64,000 bases of DNA, taken from positions 28,617 to 92,616 of the forward strand of contig JAIRKH010000083.1 in the NCBI GenBank assembly GCA_031260245.1. Reading direction: 5' to 3'. The number at the start of each line of letters is the position of its first letter. The first letter of the stretch is position 1. A program made the position numbers and the translations under genes. The DNA comes from Treponema sp. (GTDB taxonomy: Bacteria > Spirochaetota > Spirochaetia > Treponematales > Breznakiellaceae). The notes under the pieces are model-generated. The model had not been told where the DNA came from and made no database searches. It saw only the letters and a list, made by a program, of their open reading frames with translations. Shown here piece after piece: positions 49,315 through 60,239 of the stretch.

Positions 49315-50030
49315 GTAAACCTCCCGTCTTTTTGGTAACTAAAATAGGCTGTTTCTGAAAAGATGATATGGTCAAGAAAGTTCAGCCCCAGAACATCCGC
49401 CGCGGCGCGCAACCGCCCGGTTATTTCGTCGTCTTCCGGCGATGGAGCAAGCTGTCCCGAAGGGTGGTTATGCGCCGCTATCACCGCGCTTGCCCTATCC
49501 AGAATCGGGTCCGCAAACACCTCTCTGGGATGCACCATGGTCTTGTTCACCAGTCCTATGGTAACGACACGGACCGCGAGAACCTCGTGCGCGCCGTTGA
49601 GAGAAAGGCAGATGAAGCGTTCTTGTTTGCGATCAGCATAATGTTTGATGATGTTGAAAGCGTCTTCGGGCTGGCGTATACGCGTTCCCGCGATACCCCA
49701 CTGTCTTCTACCAAATTCGAGCATTGCCACGATGGAACAGGACTTGCCTTTACCGAGTCCCGTTATCTTTACCAGATCTCTAACGTCAGGGATACCTTTC
49801 CTTACGTCGAGGCGTTCAAGCAGGTCCCCAGCAAGGGTCCAAACGCCTTTACCCTTTATACCTGTGTTAAGCAGGATGGCGAGAAGTTCCCTATCCGAGA
49901 GCGCGTCCACTCCCTTGTCCATGAGCCTTTCCCGTGGGCGGACTTCAGCGGGTAGTCGTATCAGATTCACCCTGTCCGAATCCCGCGTTTCGCCACATTC
50001 ATTTTTCCAAACTCTGTCTCCATAATTCAC
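49311..50030 (-). CDS. radC: DNA repair protein RadC (JAB domain)
   Basis: LPAEVRPRERLMDKGVDALSDRELLAILLNTG...HNHPSGQLAPSPEDDEITGRLRAAADVLGLNFLDHIIF. Confidence 0.95.
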   Translation of the reverse strand: MNYGDRVWKNECGETRDSDRVNLIRLPAEVRPRERLMDKGVDALSDRELLAILLNTGIKGKGVWTLAGDLLERLDVRKGIPDVRDLVKITGLGKGKSCSIVAMLEFGRRQWGIAGTRIRQPEDAFNIIKHYADRKQERFICLSLNGAHEVLAVRVVTIGLVNKTMVHPREVFADPILDRASAVIAAHNHPSGQLAPSPEDDEITGRLRAAADVLGLNFLDHIIFSETAYFSYQKDGRFT

Positions 50031-50136
50031 GCGTACAATACGGCGTTACCATGAAAATTGATTTTTTATTATGAATTATCAGACGATTCTTGTCAAGAGG
50101 AGTAGTATGGACTTAACAAACATCTTCAAAACGCGC

Positions 50137-50159
50137 CTAGACTCTTTCAAAGAGTCTAG
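50137..50159. other. Perfect 11-bp inverted repeat upstream of deoD
   Basis: CTAGACTCTTT-C-AAAGAGTCTAG. Confidence 0.8.
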
Positions 50160-50199
50160 CTATTATGAAAACTAAAAACAGAGAATCTTTGGAGGTTTT

Positions 50200-50904
50200 A
50201 TGTCAACACACATTACGGCAAAAAGCGGCGAGATTTCGGATGCAATTCTTCTGCCCGGAGACCCTTTGCGGGCGAAATTCATAGCTGAGACGTTTCTTAA
50301 AGACGCTCGCCAATACACGAACGTGCGGAATATATTCGGTTATACGGGACTCTACAAGGGTAAGCCCGTGTCCGTTCAAGGAACCGGCATGGGTATTCCA
50401 TCCATTTCTATCTATGTGAACGAACTTTTTCGTGAATATGGGGTCAAACGGGCAATCCGCATAGGAACGGCCGGCGCGATTCAGTCTGAAGTGGAAATTC
50501 GAGACGTGATCCTCGCCACAGCCGCGTCAACGGACAACGGCGCAAACAACATCCGTTTTCGAGGCAGGGACTTCGCTCCCGCGGCTTCCTTTCCCTTGCT
50601 CAAAACGGCTTATGAGATAGCGGTTCAAAAAGGCTTTGACCCGAAAGTCGGTACCGTGGTTTCTTCAGATATGTTCTACACCGAAGACTCGGACGATTGG
50701 AAAATCTGGGCGAAATTTGGCTGTCTAGCAATAGAAATGGAGACCGCGGAACTCTACACACTCGCGGCTAAATACAGGCGGGATGCTCTTGCTTTGCTTA
50801 CCATTTCCGACCATGTAGTTACCGGTCAAATCACCACGGCCGAAGAGCGACAGAATACCTTTGTCAATATGATAGAGATCGCCCTGGACACGGCTGTTTC
50901 GTAA
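50200..50904 (+). CDS. deoD: Purine nucleoside phosphorylase
   Basis: [69 protein letters not shown]. Confidence 0.95.
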   Translation: MSTHITAKSGEISDAILLPGDPLRAKFIAETFLKDARQYTNVRNIFGYTGLYKGKPVSVQGTGMGIPSISIYVNELFREYGVKRAIRIGTAGAIQSEVEIRDVILATAASTDNGANNIRFRGRDFAPAASFPLLKTAYEIAVQKGFDPKVGTVVSSDMFYTEDSDDWKIWAKFGCLAIEMETAELYTLAAKYRRDALALLTISDHVVTGQITTAEERQNTFVNMIEIALDTAVS

Positions 50905-50925
50905 CAATTACCCGTGTTTTCTGGA

Positions 50926-52416
50926 ATGATAACCTTAACTGGTATAGAGAAAACATTTTCAAACGGCGTTAAAGCCCTCGATGGAGCGAGTCTGGAACTT
51001 CAAAAAGGCGAGATTCATGCGGTTTTAGGTGAAAACGGCGCGGGTAAGTCTACGCTTATGCATACGCTTGTCGGCTTTTTGAAGGCTGACGCCGGAACCA
51101 TAACAGTTGACGGCAAGGAGAGGCGCTTTTCAGGCTATATAGACGCGATCCACGCGGGTATCGGCATAGTAAAGCAACATCCCTTAATCGTAGATGGATT
51201 CCCCTCATGGGTAGTCTGTGCGCTCGGAGCGGAAGACGGCTTCTTATTCACCCCAAAGAAGTTGCGCGCGCGGGTGGAGTCTATTTGCGAAGAGTGGGGA
51301 TTTCACCTGCCTTTGGATAGAGACTCTTCCTCTCTGACCGCGAGTCAGAGGCAGATTGTCGCAGTGGTCTGTCTTCTCTTGCGCGGCTGTTCCGTATTCA
51401 TCTTCGACGAAGTTACGGCGGTGCTTTCCCTCTACGAAACTGAAAGGCTATTCGCGCTTCTCGGACGACTCAAACAAAACGGGGCGAGCATCGCTCTCAT
51501 CTCCCACAAATTGGACGAGACCCTCTCCGTCGCAGACCGTGTTACCGTTCTTCGCAGAGGCAAGACTATTGCAAGTTTCGGCGCAAAGGAATCAAACAGG
51601 GAAACATTAAATGCATTGATGTTTGGAAAGGGATTGGAAGTTGAAGGTCGGGAGGCAAGGGGAGGGGAGGGGGGAAAGATTCTTTGCGTTCAGAATCTTG
51701 CGGTAACTGGGAATGCGGAACTGCCTTTTTTATGGGATGTTACGATGAGCGTTGTCCGCGGTTCCATTGTGGGTGTGGCCGGGGTCAGGGATAGCGGTAC
51801 CGAGACGCTGGAATTGGTTCTTACTGGTTTCTTGAAACAAGATTCAGGGACTATTCGCCTCAACGGTATTGAAATGGATGGGTATCCGCGGACGTTTCGG
51901 GACGCGGGCGGCGCGTATTTGGCTGCCGACCGAATAGGAGTGTGTCTTGCGCCGAATCTGTCTCTGTGGGACAATCTCGTTATACACGCTCATCGGAAAA
52001 ATTGTTTCTTCTTGGACAAGAGCTTCTTGAACGATTGGGTAGATTCTCTTCTGGAGAAGACGAAAGTACAATGGGGAAAAGAAGAGAAAGGGCGTTCTTT
52101 CAAAGAAACAGCGCGGTTTTTTTCAGGCGGTCAGCTTCAGCGGCTTGTTTTGGAGAGGGAACTGGCTGAAAACGCGGGACTACTTGTGCTTTCTGAGCCT
52201 TTCTGGGGCTTGGATACTCAAGCCTGCGCTCATCTTGTTCAAAAACTGAATTCTGTTACAAGGCGCGGAGGCGCTGTTCTTATTTTTTCTGCGGATATTG
52301 ACAATCTTGTTCCACTCTGCGACGAAATCTTCGTCTTACGGAACGGCCGTATCGTTGAAATCATCCGGGGGACCGCAGGAAATCGCAAGCAACGGCTCGT
52401 GAAAGCTATGGTTTAG
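50926..52416 (+). CDS. ABC transporter ATP-binding protein with two nucleotide-binding domains (sugar/nucleoside-uptake type)
   Basis: Walker A GENGAGKST and VRDSGTETLE; HPLIVDGF; second NBD FSGGQLQRLVLERELAENAGLLVLSEPFWGLD. Confidence 0.9.
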   Translation: MITLTGIEKTFSNGVKALDGASLELQKGEIHAVLGENGAGKSTLMHTLVGFLKADAGTITVDGKERRFSGYIDAIHAGIGIVKQHPLIVDGFPSWVVCALGAEDGFLFTPKKLRARVESICEEWGFHLPLDRDSSSLTASQRQIVAVVCLLLRGCSVFIFDEVTAVLSLYETERLFALLGRLKQNGASIALISHKLDETLSVADRVTVLRRGKTIASFGAKESNRETLNALMFGKGLEVEGREARGGEGGKILCVQNLAVTGNAELPFLWDVTMSVVRGSIVGVAGVRDSGTETLELVLTGFLKQDSGTIRLNGIEMDGYPRTFRDAGGAYLAADRIGVCLAPNLSLWDNLVIHAHRKNCFFLDKSFLNDWVDSLLEKTKVQWGKEEKGRSFKETARFFSGGQLQRLVLERELAENAGLLVLSEPFWGLDTQACAHLVQKLNSVTRRGGAVLIFSADIDNLVPLCDEIFVLRNGRIVEIIRGTAGNRKQRLVKAMV

Positions 52417-52420
52417 CCCA

Positions 52421-52457
52421 AGCCCCCCCTATAGGTCTGACCTATAGGGGGGGGGCT
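52421..52457. repeat. Perfect palindrome C7-TATAGGTC-T-GACCTATA-G9 flanking RAYT copy 3
   Basis: AGCCCCCCCTATAGGTCTGACCTATAGGGGGGGGGCT. Confidence 0.9.
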
Positions 52458-52936
52458 CTTGTAGATACTATCCCCATAATTCCCTGTTTGCGATGGTACG
52501 CCCCACCCCATTCCCAGTCTCCCGGTTCCTGCGCCAAACCCGCTTTCACCGGATTCCGGTCTATGTAGTTATATACCGTTAGAAAGTCTTCCTCCCCTTT
52601 TACCTCTCGCGCCCAAAACCGATCCCCCCAAAAATGCCCGGTCTTCCCGTGTAACTTGTTCCACCGTATCGCATATACCATTTTTATCCATTTAAGTACC
52701 ATCGACAGGCTCTCTCCTTTTTCTGGAGTGATAAGGAAATGGAAATGGTTATCCATTATGCAAAAGTTCCATAACTCAAACTTGAATCCTTTCTTGGTTT
52801 TGGCTTCTTGGATGATAGAGATGAATAGGTTTTTCATCACAACGGATTGTAGTTCGGGAACGTGACGGTTAACCTCCGATGAGACATGGTAGGTTAGACC
52901 CATATCGGTTTGTCCACGTGGGCGATGCGATGCCAT
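52442..52936 (-). mobile_element. RAYT transposase, divergent copy 3
   Basis: LTYHVSSEVN...ELWNFCIMDNHFHFLITPEKGESLSMVLKWIKMVYAIRWNKLHGKTGHFWGDRFWAREV...YIDRNPVKAGL. Confidence 0.92.
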
Positions 52937-52985
52937 AGTACCCTTATATATGGGTTTATTCTGTATTTTGCTTTGCTTTTTTCGG

Positions 52986-52998
52986 TAGGTCTGACCTA
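52986..52998. repeat. TAGGTCTGACCTA palindrome on the other side of RAYT copy 3
   Basis: TAGGTCTGACCTATAGGG read directly. Confidence 0.88.
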
Positions 52999-53718
52999 TA
53001 GGGAGTGAGGTCTGTCCTGCTGAGACGGTTTTTCCACAGCCAGGAAGTAGCGATGACTGATACAGTCAAAGTAACCCTGCCGTTCCATCACGGACTCTAA
53101 CACAGACAACTCTTGTTTAGAGATATTCGCGTTGAAACATTCGGTCAACAAGGGAATATGTTTGATATAATAAAGGACGTCGTCGATACGGTAGAACCGC
53201 TGTTTACCCATACTCTCGCCACAGTCTACGAGACATAAGCCCGCTCGTGCGAATGCGGCTGTGTTTTGCACGAGGTTCCGCCCTGTTATTTTGATAAGCA
53301 TACCCAATGCGGCGCAGAGGTCCAGTGCGTTCATGCCGCCGATTTGCTGTGTGATGAACACACCGCCGGGAGCAAGGGAGCGACAGACCTCGCTGATTTC
53401 GTATTTGCCGTTGCGGTTGAGGATGAGATCGAAAGACGCGTCTGGAAAAGGAAGCAGACAATCGCCGTTGGAGTGTTTGACGCGAACGCGCGCGTCTTTG
53501 ACGTTCCAGACCTGTTCTGGCGCATCGACGGGGAGTTTGTCGACGAACGCGACGCGCGGGGGTAGGGTAGGGAAGCAGTTTAGGAAGTCCGCGTTACCCG
53601 CGAACATATCAAGGATAGATTGTTTACCATGGAGAAACTTTTTGACAATGAGACGCAAGTCCCAAGGGAGAGGCTCCTCCTGCACCCTATTCTTTAGACC
53701 TGACAATTGCGGATTCAT
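52996..53718 (-). CDS. Class I SAM-dependent methyltransferase
   Basis: SILDMFAGNADFLNCFP, NGDCLLPFPDASFDLILNRNGKYEISEVCRSLAPGGVFITQQIG. Confidence 0.85.
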   Translation of the reverse strand: MNPQLSGLKNRVQEEPLPWDLRLIVKKFLHGKQSILDMFAGNADFLNCFPTLPPRVAFVDKLPVDAPEQVWNVKDARVRVKHSNGDCLLPFPDASFDLILNRNGKYEISEVCRSLAPGGVFITQQIGGMNALDLCAALGMLIKITGRNLVQNTAAFARAGLCLVDCGESMGKQRFYRIDDVLYYIKHIPLLTECFNANISKQELSVLESVMERQGYFDCISHRYFLAVEKPSQQDRPHSL

Positions 53719-53722
53719 TACT

Positions 53723-54259
53723 TTAACCTTTCACCAATCCTTCGCTCCGGATGAGGTCTGTCCTTGTGGAGAGCGCATCCACCGGAACAACGATACCTGA
53801 ACCCCAATTCGCCCACACCGCTTTTGCGTACTTAGTGGAATCCGTTTCAAGAGAAAGTGTTGCAAGATTCGTATCATTGTCTTCAGTCGCGCCGTTACCG
53901 TAGTCCGCGCTCTTGAAAGAAGAAGCATTCTCTAAAGCCTCAAAATCCTGAATGACAACTGGGGCGCCGGCGATAATTTTCTTGATGTCAATATTTAAGT
54001 CTTTCACATAGTATTTCTTGGCCTTTTTATCAGCCTTGTTTTCCGTCTTATGCCCATCTTTAAAAGTGTAGATGGTGTAAGGAATCTTGGTGTAAAGTTT
54101 GCCGTCTCCGAAGCCTTGTACCACATCGCCGTCTTCCGTGTTGGTGATAGTATAGCTCTGTGTGGTAATGCCCGGACCCTCGTCGTCGCCGCTGCAACTT
54201 ACGAGCGTCATGCCGAATGTCAGCATGACCGTCAACAATAATAAAAATGTTTTCTTCAT
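53723..54259 (-). CDS. Small lipoprotein paralogous at its N-terminus to the 5375..5636 pseudogene
   Basis: MKKTFLLLLTVMLTFGMTLVSCSGDDEG lipobox. Confidence 0.75.
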   Translation of the reverse strand: MKKTFLLLLTVMLTFGMTLVSCSGDDEGPGITTQSYTITNTEDGDVVQGFGDGKLYTKIPYTIYTFKDGHKTENKADKKAKKYYVKDLNIDIKKIIAGAPVVIQDFEALENASSFKSADYGNGATEDNDTNLATLSLETDSTKYAKAVWANWGSGIVVPVDALSTRTDLIRSEGLVKG

Positions 54260-54301
54260 AAAACATCCTCCATTAAGAAGCCGCGGAGTCTTCACAATCC
54301 C

Positions 54302-54349
54302 CAAGGCTTCTGTTTTATTAGGAGCGACTACGTCGCCCGCTTAACCGTT
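54302..54349 (-). promoter_or_regulatory. Conserved 48-bp leader upstream of a lipoprotein gene (copy 2)
   Basis: 42/48 identical to 5677-5724. Confidence 0.5.
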
Positions 54350-54462
54350 TTCACAAACGGAGAAAGCCTTGAGATGCGCCGTCGTTTACAACGGCAAAAA
54401 TGAGTAGCGAATAATTATGTGGAAAAAGAAAATAAGTCCCGTGTTTTAGTCCGCTACTGTGC

Positions 54463-54474
54463 GGGGGGGGGGGG
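54463..54474. repeat. G12 homopolymer
   Basis: Direct count. Confidence 0.9.
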
Positions 54475-54653
54475 CATCATGGAAAAGCGTATTCTGGAAG
54501 TATTATGTTTCGCATTCATAGCAATGAGTATAGCGCATTTATTTTTTTTGTCAAACAAAAAACGAAAAAACGTCGGAATTTTCGCATGAAGGACAGACCT
54601 CGTTTGGCGTGCGGTAGTTTACTTTTTATCGTAAACCGTGTAACATAAAGCCT

Positions 54654-55484
54654 ATGGTAAGAACGATAATGATAGGCGATGTGGTAGGAGAGCCGGGGTT
54701 GACGGCTCTGGAAAGAGAATTGCCATCTCTGATACGCGAGTATAAGGCTGATTTCGTAGTAGTGAACGGCGAGAATGCGGCTGACGGTTTCGGTATGACA
54801 GGACAGACCTTGAATCGCATCTTGCAAAGCGGGGCGGACGTTGTAACGTCGGGCAACCACGTTTGGGAAGAGCGCGAATTTTGGAGCGTTTTGGAAAATG
54901 ACGAGCGCGTTCTGCGTCCGGCGAATTACCCGCCGGGCATTCCGGGCCGCGGCTGGCTCAAAACGAGAAAAAACGGCGTCTTCTGGCTTGTTATTAACCT
55001 ACAAGGACGGGACAAGATGAAAAGCATAGATTGCCCGTTCAGGACCTTTGACGCGATATTTTCGGCGCGCGGCGATACTGTACCAGAACGCCACAAAATA
55101 TACGAAATGCCCTATCCGCCCTTCATTACGCTTATTGATTTCCACGCGGAATCCACAAAGGAGAAAGAAGCGCTAGGTTTCTATTTGGGCGCCCGCGCAA
55201 GCGTTATTGTGGGAACGCATACGCACGTACAAACGGCGGATAATCGCGTCCTACCCGGCGGCGCGGCCTATATCACAGATATAGGCATGACTGGCGTTCA
55301 GAATAGCGTTATCGGAATGGATACGCGGATATGCGTGGACCGCGCCGTGAAACAAGTTCTCTACCACATGGAATGCGCGCAGGGGGAAGGATCGGTTCAA
55401 GGCGTTGTTGCGGAAATCGACGAAAATACGGGAAAAGCCCTCTCCATTAAACGGATAGGACATACCGCGTCAGAGCGGGACTAA
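54654..55484 (+). CDS. YmdB-like metallophosphoesterase
   Basis: MIGDVVGEPGL, NGENAADGFGMTG, DVVTSGNHVWEERE, DFHAESTKEKEALGFYLGARASVIVGTHTHVQTAD, TDIGMTG. Confidence 0.93.
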   Translation: MVRTIMIGDVVGEPGLTALERELPSLIREYKADFVVVNGENAADGFGMTGQTLNRILQSGADVVTSGNHVWEEREFWSVLENDERVLRPANYPPGIPGRGWLKTRKNGVFWLVINLQGRDKMKSIDCPFRTFDAIFSARGDTVPERHKIYEMPYPPFITLIDFHAESTKEKEALGFYLGARASVIVGTHTHVQTADNRVLPGGAAYITDIGMTGVQNSVIGMDTRICVDRAVKQVLYHMECAQGEGSVQGVVAEIDENTGKALSIKRIGHTASERD

Positions 55485-56313
55485 ACGACGACCGAATTAA
55501 ATAACGGGAAAAGCCGTCGAACTCAATTGAGACGTCAATGTATACATCCCCAGTCTCGCGGCTGTTCTTCAAGAAGTCTACCATACGGGCGCAAAGCTCG
55601 GATCCAAGTCCTAATCCCCGGTATTCAGGCTGAACTTCGACTATGAGTCGGCAATTGAAACCGCCGCCCTGCTCCTGCGCCGCGGCAAAACCCGCTATGC
55701 CGCGTTCCGTGGTTTCGGCGACGATGATTTTATCGCTCGTTTCACGTTTGACTTCCACATCATACGCCGCACAGAGCGGGCTCTCGTCAACGCAGGCGCG
55801 ATGCAAAGCCGCTATGGCTGACGCATCGCCAAGAATACAGTCGCGGAACGTAAAATCTTCCAAAACAAGCTCTTGAGTCTCTTCAGGCTCCTCAAAGCCG
55901 ATTTTTTCCATATTCCAAGACTCTCGTAGCCCGTTATACCATTGAACGATGCGCCGCTTCATCTCTCGTTTCTTGAAGGCGAACCAACGCTTTTCCGTTT
56001 CTGGATATTGATTCAACACGTCTTTAAACGCGCGAAAGACTCCTTTCCCTCGTTCAAGGCTTTGCGTCAAAGCGTCTTTGATAACGCTATTCCGACGCCT
56101 GGACACGAATTGTTCCATGACGAGGAACCCGTCCGACGAACGCCATTCAGGAATTCTGATGAAGCGCTCTTCAATACCGCCTTCAATATCGTCGATTTTG
56201 GTATTGATAAGCTTGGACTCCTGCGTATCCAAAAGAAAATTGTTGTTCTGGTCTTCCATACAAAAGAGAATCTCGTCAATTAAAACCTGCGTTAATTCAA
56301 AAAACATACTCAT
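55447..56313 (-). CDS. UPF0158-like N-terminal region fused to a GNAT acetyltransferase
   Basis: C-terminal VEVQPEYRGLGLGSELCARMVDFLK (GNAT motif A). Confidence 0.75.
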   Translation of the reverse strand: MSMFFELTQVLIDEILFCMEDQNNNFLLDTQESKLINTKIDDIEGGIEERFIRIPEWRSSDGFLVMEQFVSRRRNSVIKDALTQSLERGKGVFRAFKDVLNQYPETEKRWFAFKKREMKRRIVQWYNGLRESWNMEKIGFEEPEETQELVLEDFTFRDCILGDASAIAALHRACVDESPLCAAYDVEVKRETSDKIIVAETTERGIAGFAAAQEQGGGFNCRLIVEVQPEYRGLGLGSELCARMVDFLKNSRETGDVYIDVSIEFDGFSRYLIRSSFSPALTRYVLSV

Positions 56314-56476
56314 ATTATACTATGAAAGAACGGCGTGGTATAGGGTGAAAGACGGCGATACCTCCGACCCTCTATCACAAGACAGACTTGCAATGCAATA
56401 CGAAAAAAGATATAATACAAAAAGTCTTTTCAAAACTAAAGTTTTGGATAGTAGCTAATCAATTGGATTAAAAACT

Positions 56477-57442
56477 ATGAATATACTTGTAATCGGCGGC
56501 GCGGGCTACATAGGAAGCCACGTAGCGCGGGAATTTCTGGATAACGGACACAGAGTAACGGCGTTTGACAATCTTTCGAGCGGAACGCGGGAAAACCTGT
56601 TCAAGGACGAAGAGTTCATCTACGGCGACATCCTCGACTATTCGACGCTCTTGCGGGCAATGGGAAACGGCTTTGACGCGTTGATTCACCTTGCGGCCGC
56701 GAAGGCCGCAGGCGAATCCATGCTGAAACCTGAAAAGTACTCTCGACAGAACATAAGCGGAACCGTCAACATCCTCAACGCGGCGCTTGAAGCGGGCGTT
56801 AAAAATATAGTTTTTTCGTCAAGCGCGGCCGTTTACGGCGAGCCGCAATACCTGCCCATTGACGAAAAACACCCAACCAATCCTGAAAATTATTACGGTT
56901 TCACCAAACTGGAGATTGAGCGCTTGCTTTCGTGGTACGAAAAGCTGAAAGGCGTCCGTTTCGCCGCTCTCCGTTACTTCAACGCGGCCGGCTACGACGT
57001 CAAAGGGCGCATCGCCGGACTGGAACAGAATCCCGCAAACCTACTCCCCATTATTATGGAAGTCGCGGCTGGACTGAGGCGGGAATTACGCATATTCGGG
57101 GACGATTACGACACGCGGGACGGCACATGTATCCGCGACTACGTTCATGTGAGCGACCTCGCCGCGGGACACGTCGCGGCGCTTGACTATATCCGCGAAA
57201 ACGCCGCAAGCATCGTCCTCAACTTGGGCAGCGAGAACGGCGTTTCGGTAAAAGAGATGCTCGAAATAGCGCGGCGCGTTACCGGCAAGCCTATTCCGGC
57301 GAGAATCGACGGACGCAGAGCTGGCGACCCCGCGAAGCTTACCGCTTCGTCTCAATACGCTCGCGAGGTTCTCGGCTGGCAAGCCCGCTATTCAGACGCT
57401 GAAACTTTGATTGAAACCACATGGAAAGCGTATCATAAATAA
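56477..57442 (+). CDS. galE: UDP-glucose 4-epimerase
   Basis: ILVIGGAGYIGSHVAREFLDNGH, DNLSSG, SSSAAVYGEP, YYGFTKLEIE, GTCIRDYVHVSDLA. Confidence 0.95.
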   Translation: MNILVIGGAGYIGSHVAREFLDNGHRVTAFDNLSSGTRENLFKDEEFIYGDILDYSTLLRAMGNGFDALIHLAAAKAAGESMLKPEKYSRQNISGTVNILNAALEAGVKNIVFSSSAAVYGEPQYLPIDEKHPTNPENYYGFTKLEIERLLSWYEKLKGVRFAALRYFNAAGYDVKGRIAGLEQNPANLLPIIMEVAAGLRRELRIFGDDYDTRDGTCIRDYVHVSDLAAGHVAALDYIRENAASIVLNLGSENGVSVKEMLEIARRVTGKPIPARIDGRRAGDPAKLTASSQYAREVLGWQARYSDAETLIETTWKAYHK

Positions 57443-57452
57443 GGAGGCTTTT

Positions 57453-58505
57453 TTGTTATTGTCAATAAATTTTCCGTCATGGCTGAAGCCGGAAATCATC
57501 CATGGACTGCCGGTCCGGTGGTATGGGCTGATGTATCTTATTGCTTTCGGCGTCGCGTATCTCCTCTATAAAAGACAAATTAAGGAGAGAAATTTTCCCA
57601 TGAGCGCGGACGACTTGTCGGGCTTATTCTTCTGGGGCATAGCTGGGCTGTTGATTGGCGCGCGCGTGTTCGCTACCATCGTTTACGAAACGAGCGACAT
57701 CTACCGCAGAGAGCCGTGGCTCGTGTTCTGGCCCTTCCGCGACGGACGTTTTACCGGTCTCCAAGGCATGAGCTACCACGGCGGAGTCATTGGCGGGATA
57801 CTAGGTTTCGTCGTTTATAGCGCGGTAAAACGTTTTGACGTACGAGAAATCGCCGATATGTTTGCGGCGAGCATTCCTCTCGGCTACACTTTCGGCAGGA
57901 TCGGCAATTTCATAAACGAGGAGCTTTACGGTAGAATCACCGCGTCTCCCATAGGCATGACGTTTCCCGAAGCGAAGACCTATTCGGCAAGCCTCCCCTG
58001 GGTTCAGGAAATCGCGGAGGAGATAGGTCTCGCCATTCCTTCGCCAGACGCCATGCTTAACCTGCCCCGGCACCCGTCACAGCTTTACGAGGCGCTTATC
58101 GAAGGCGTTGTCCTCTGGGCGATTATTTGGCTTATCCGCAATAAGAAGCCGTTCAAGGGTTTTACCGCGGGAATTTATATTTTGGGGTACGGGCTTTTCC
58201 GATTCTTCATTGAATATTTCCGCGAACCGGACGCGGATCTTGGATATCGTCTTGAAATCGTCAAAACGGATTTGCCCATTGCGCTTTACCATCCGCTCTT
58301 GAGTTTCTCAACGGGTCAGATATTATGCTTTGCAATGGTAGCCGTCGGAGTCGCCTGGCTTGTCGTAGCGGCGAATCTATCGAATCGCAAGCCAGTACGG
58401 GTCTACGAAAAGCCTGCCGGGAACGGAAGGAAAAACCGCACTGTCCAAGACCGCGAGGCGGACAGGAAGACGCGGCGGATGAAGAGGCGGAAAGCCGGAA
58501 AATGA
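57453..58505 (+). CDS. lgt: Prolipoprotein diacylglyceryl transferase (probable TTG start)
   Basis: IHGLPVRWYGLMYLIAF, GLQGMSYHGGVIGGI, PLGYTFGRIGNFINEELYGR, HPSQLYEALIEG. Confidence 0.95.
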   Translation: MLLSINFPSWLKPEIIHGLPVRWYGLMYLIAFGVAYLLYKRQIKERNFPMSADDLSGLFFWGIAGLLIGARVFATIVYETSDIYRREPWLVFWPFRDGRFTGLQGMSYHGGVIGGILGFVVYSAVKRFDVREIADMFAASIPLGYTFGRIGNFINEELYGRITASPIGMTFPEAKTYSASLPWVQEIAEEIGLAIPSPDAMLNLPRHPSQLYEALIEGVVLWAIIWLIRNKKPFKGFTAGIYILGYGLFRFFIEYFREPDADLGYRLEIVKTDLPIALYHPLLSFSTGQILCFAMVAVGVAWLVVAANLSNRKPVRVYEKPAGNGRKNRTVQDREADRKTRRMKRRKAGK

Positions 58506-58568
58506 CGGCGCTCATTGGCGTAAGTCCGATAAGTCAGACCCGTAAGTCCTCCTGCGCGCCATAAAATA

Positions 58569-58594
58569 GTCTCCGCTTGCTTGCAAGCGGAGAC
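58569..58594. terminator. Perfect 12-bp stem-loop between lgt and the GH51 gene
   Basis: GTCTCCGCTTGC-TT-GCAAGCGGAGAC; no T-run, so terminator function is uncertain. Confidence 0.45.
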
Positions 58595-58665
58595 GTCAAG
58601 ACGGGGACAGCGGCGCCCCTCAAACAACGCCCCATTAAGAAGTCTTTAAACAGGCTACGCTATGC

Positions 58666-60216
<1,551 letters not shown>

Positions 60217-60239
60217 TCAATTACGACTTGCGTGTCCTC

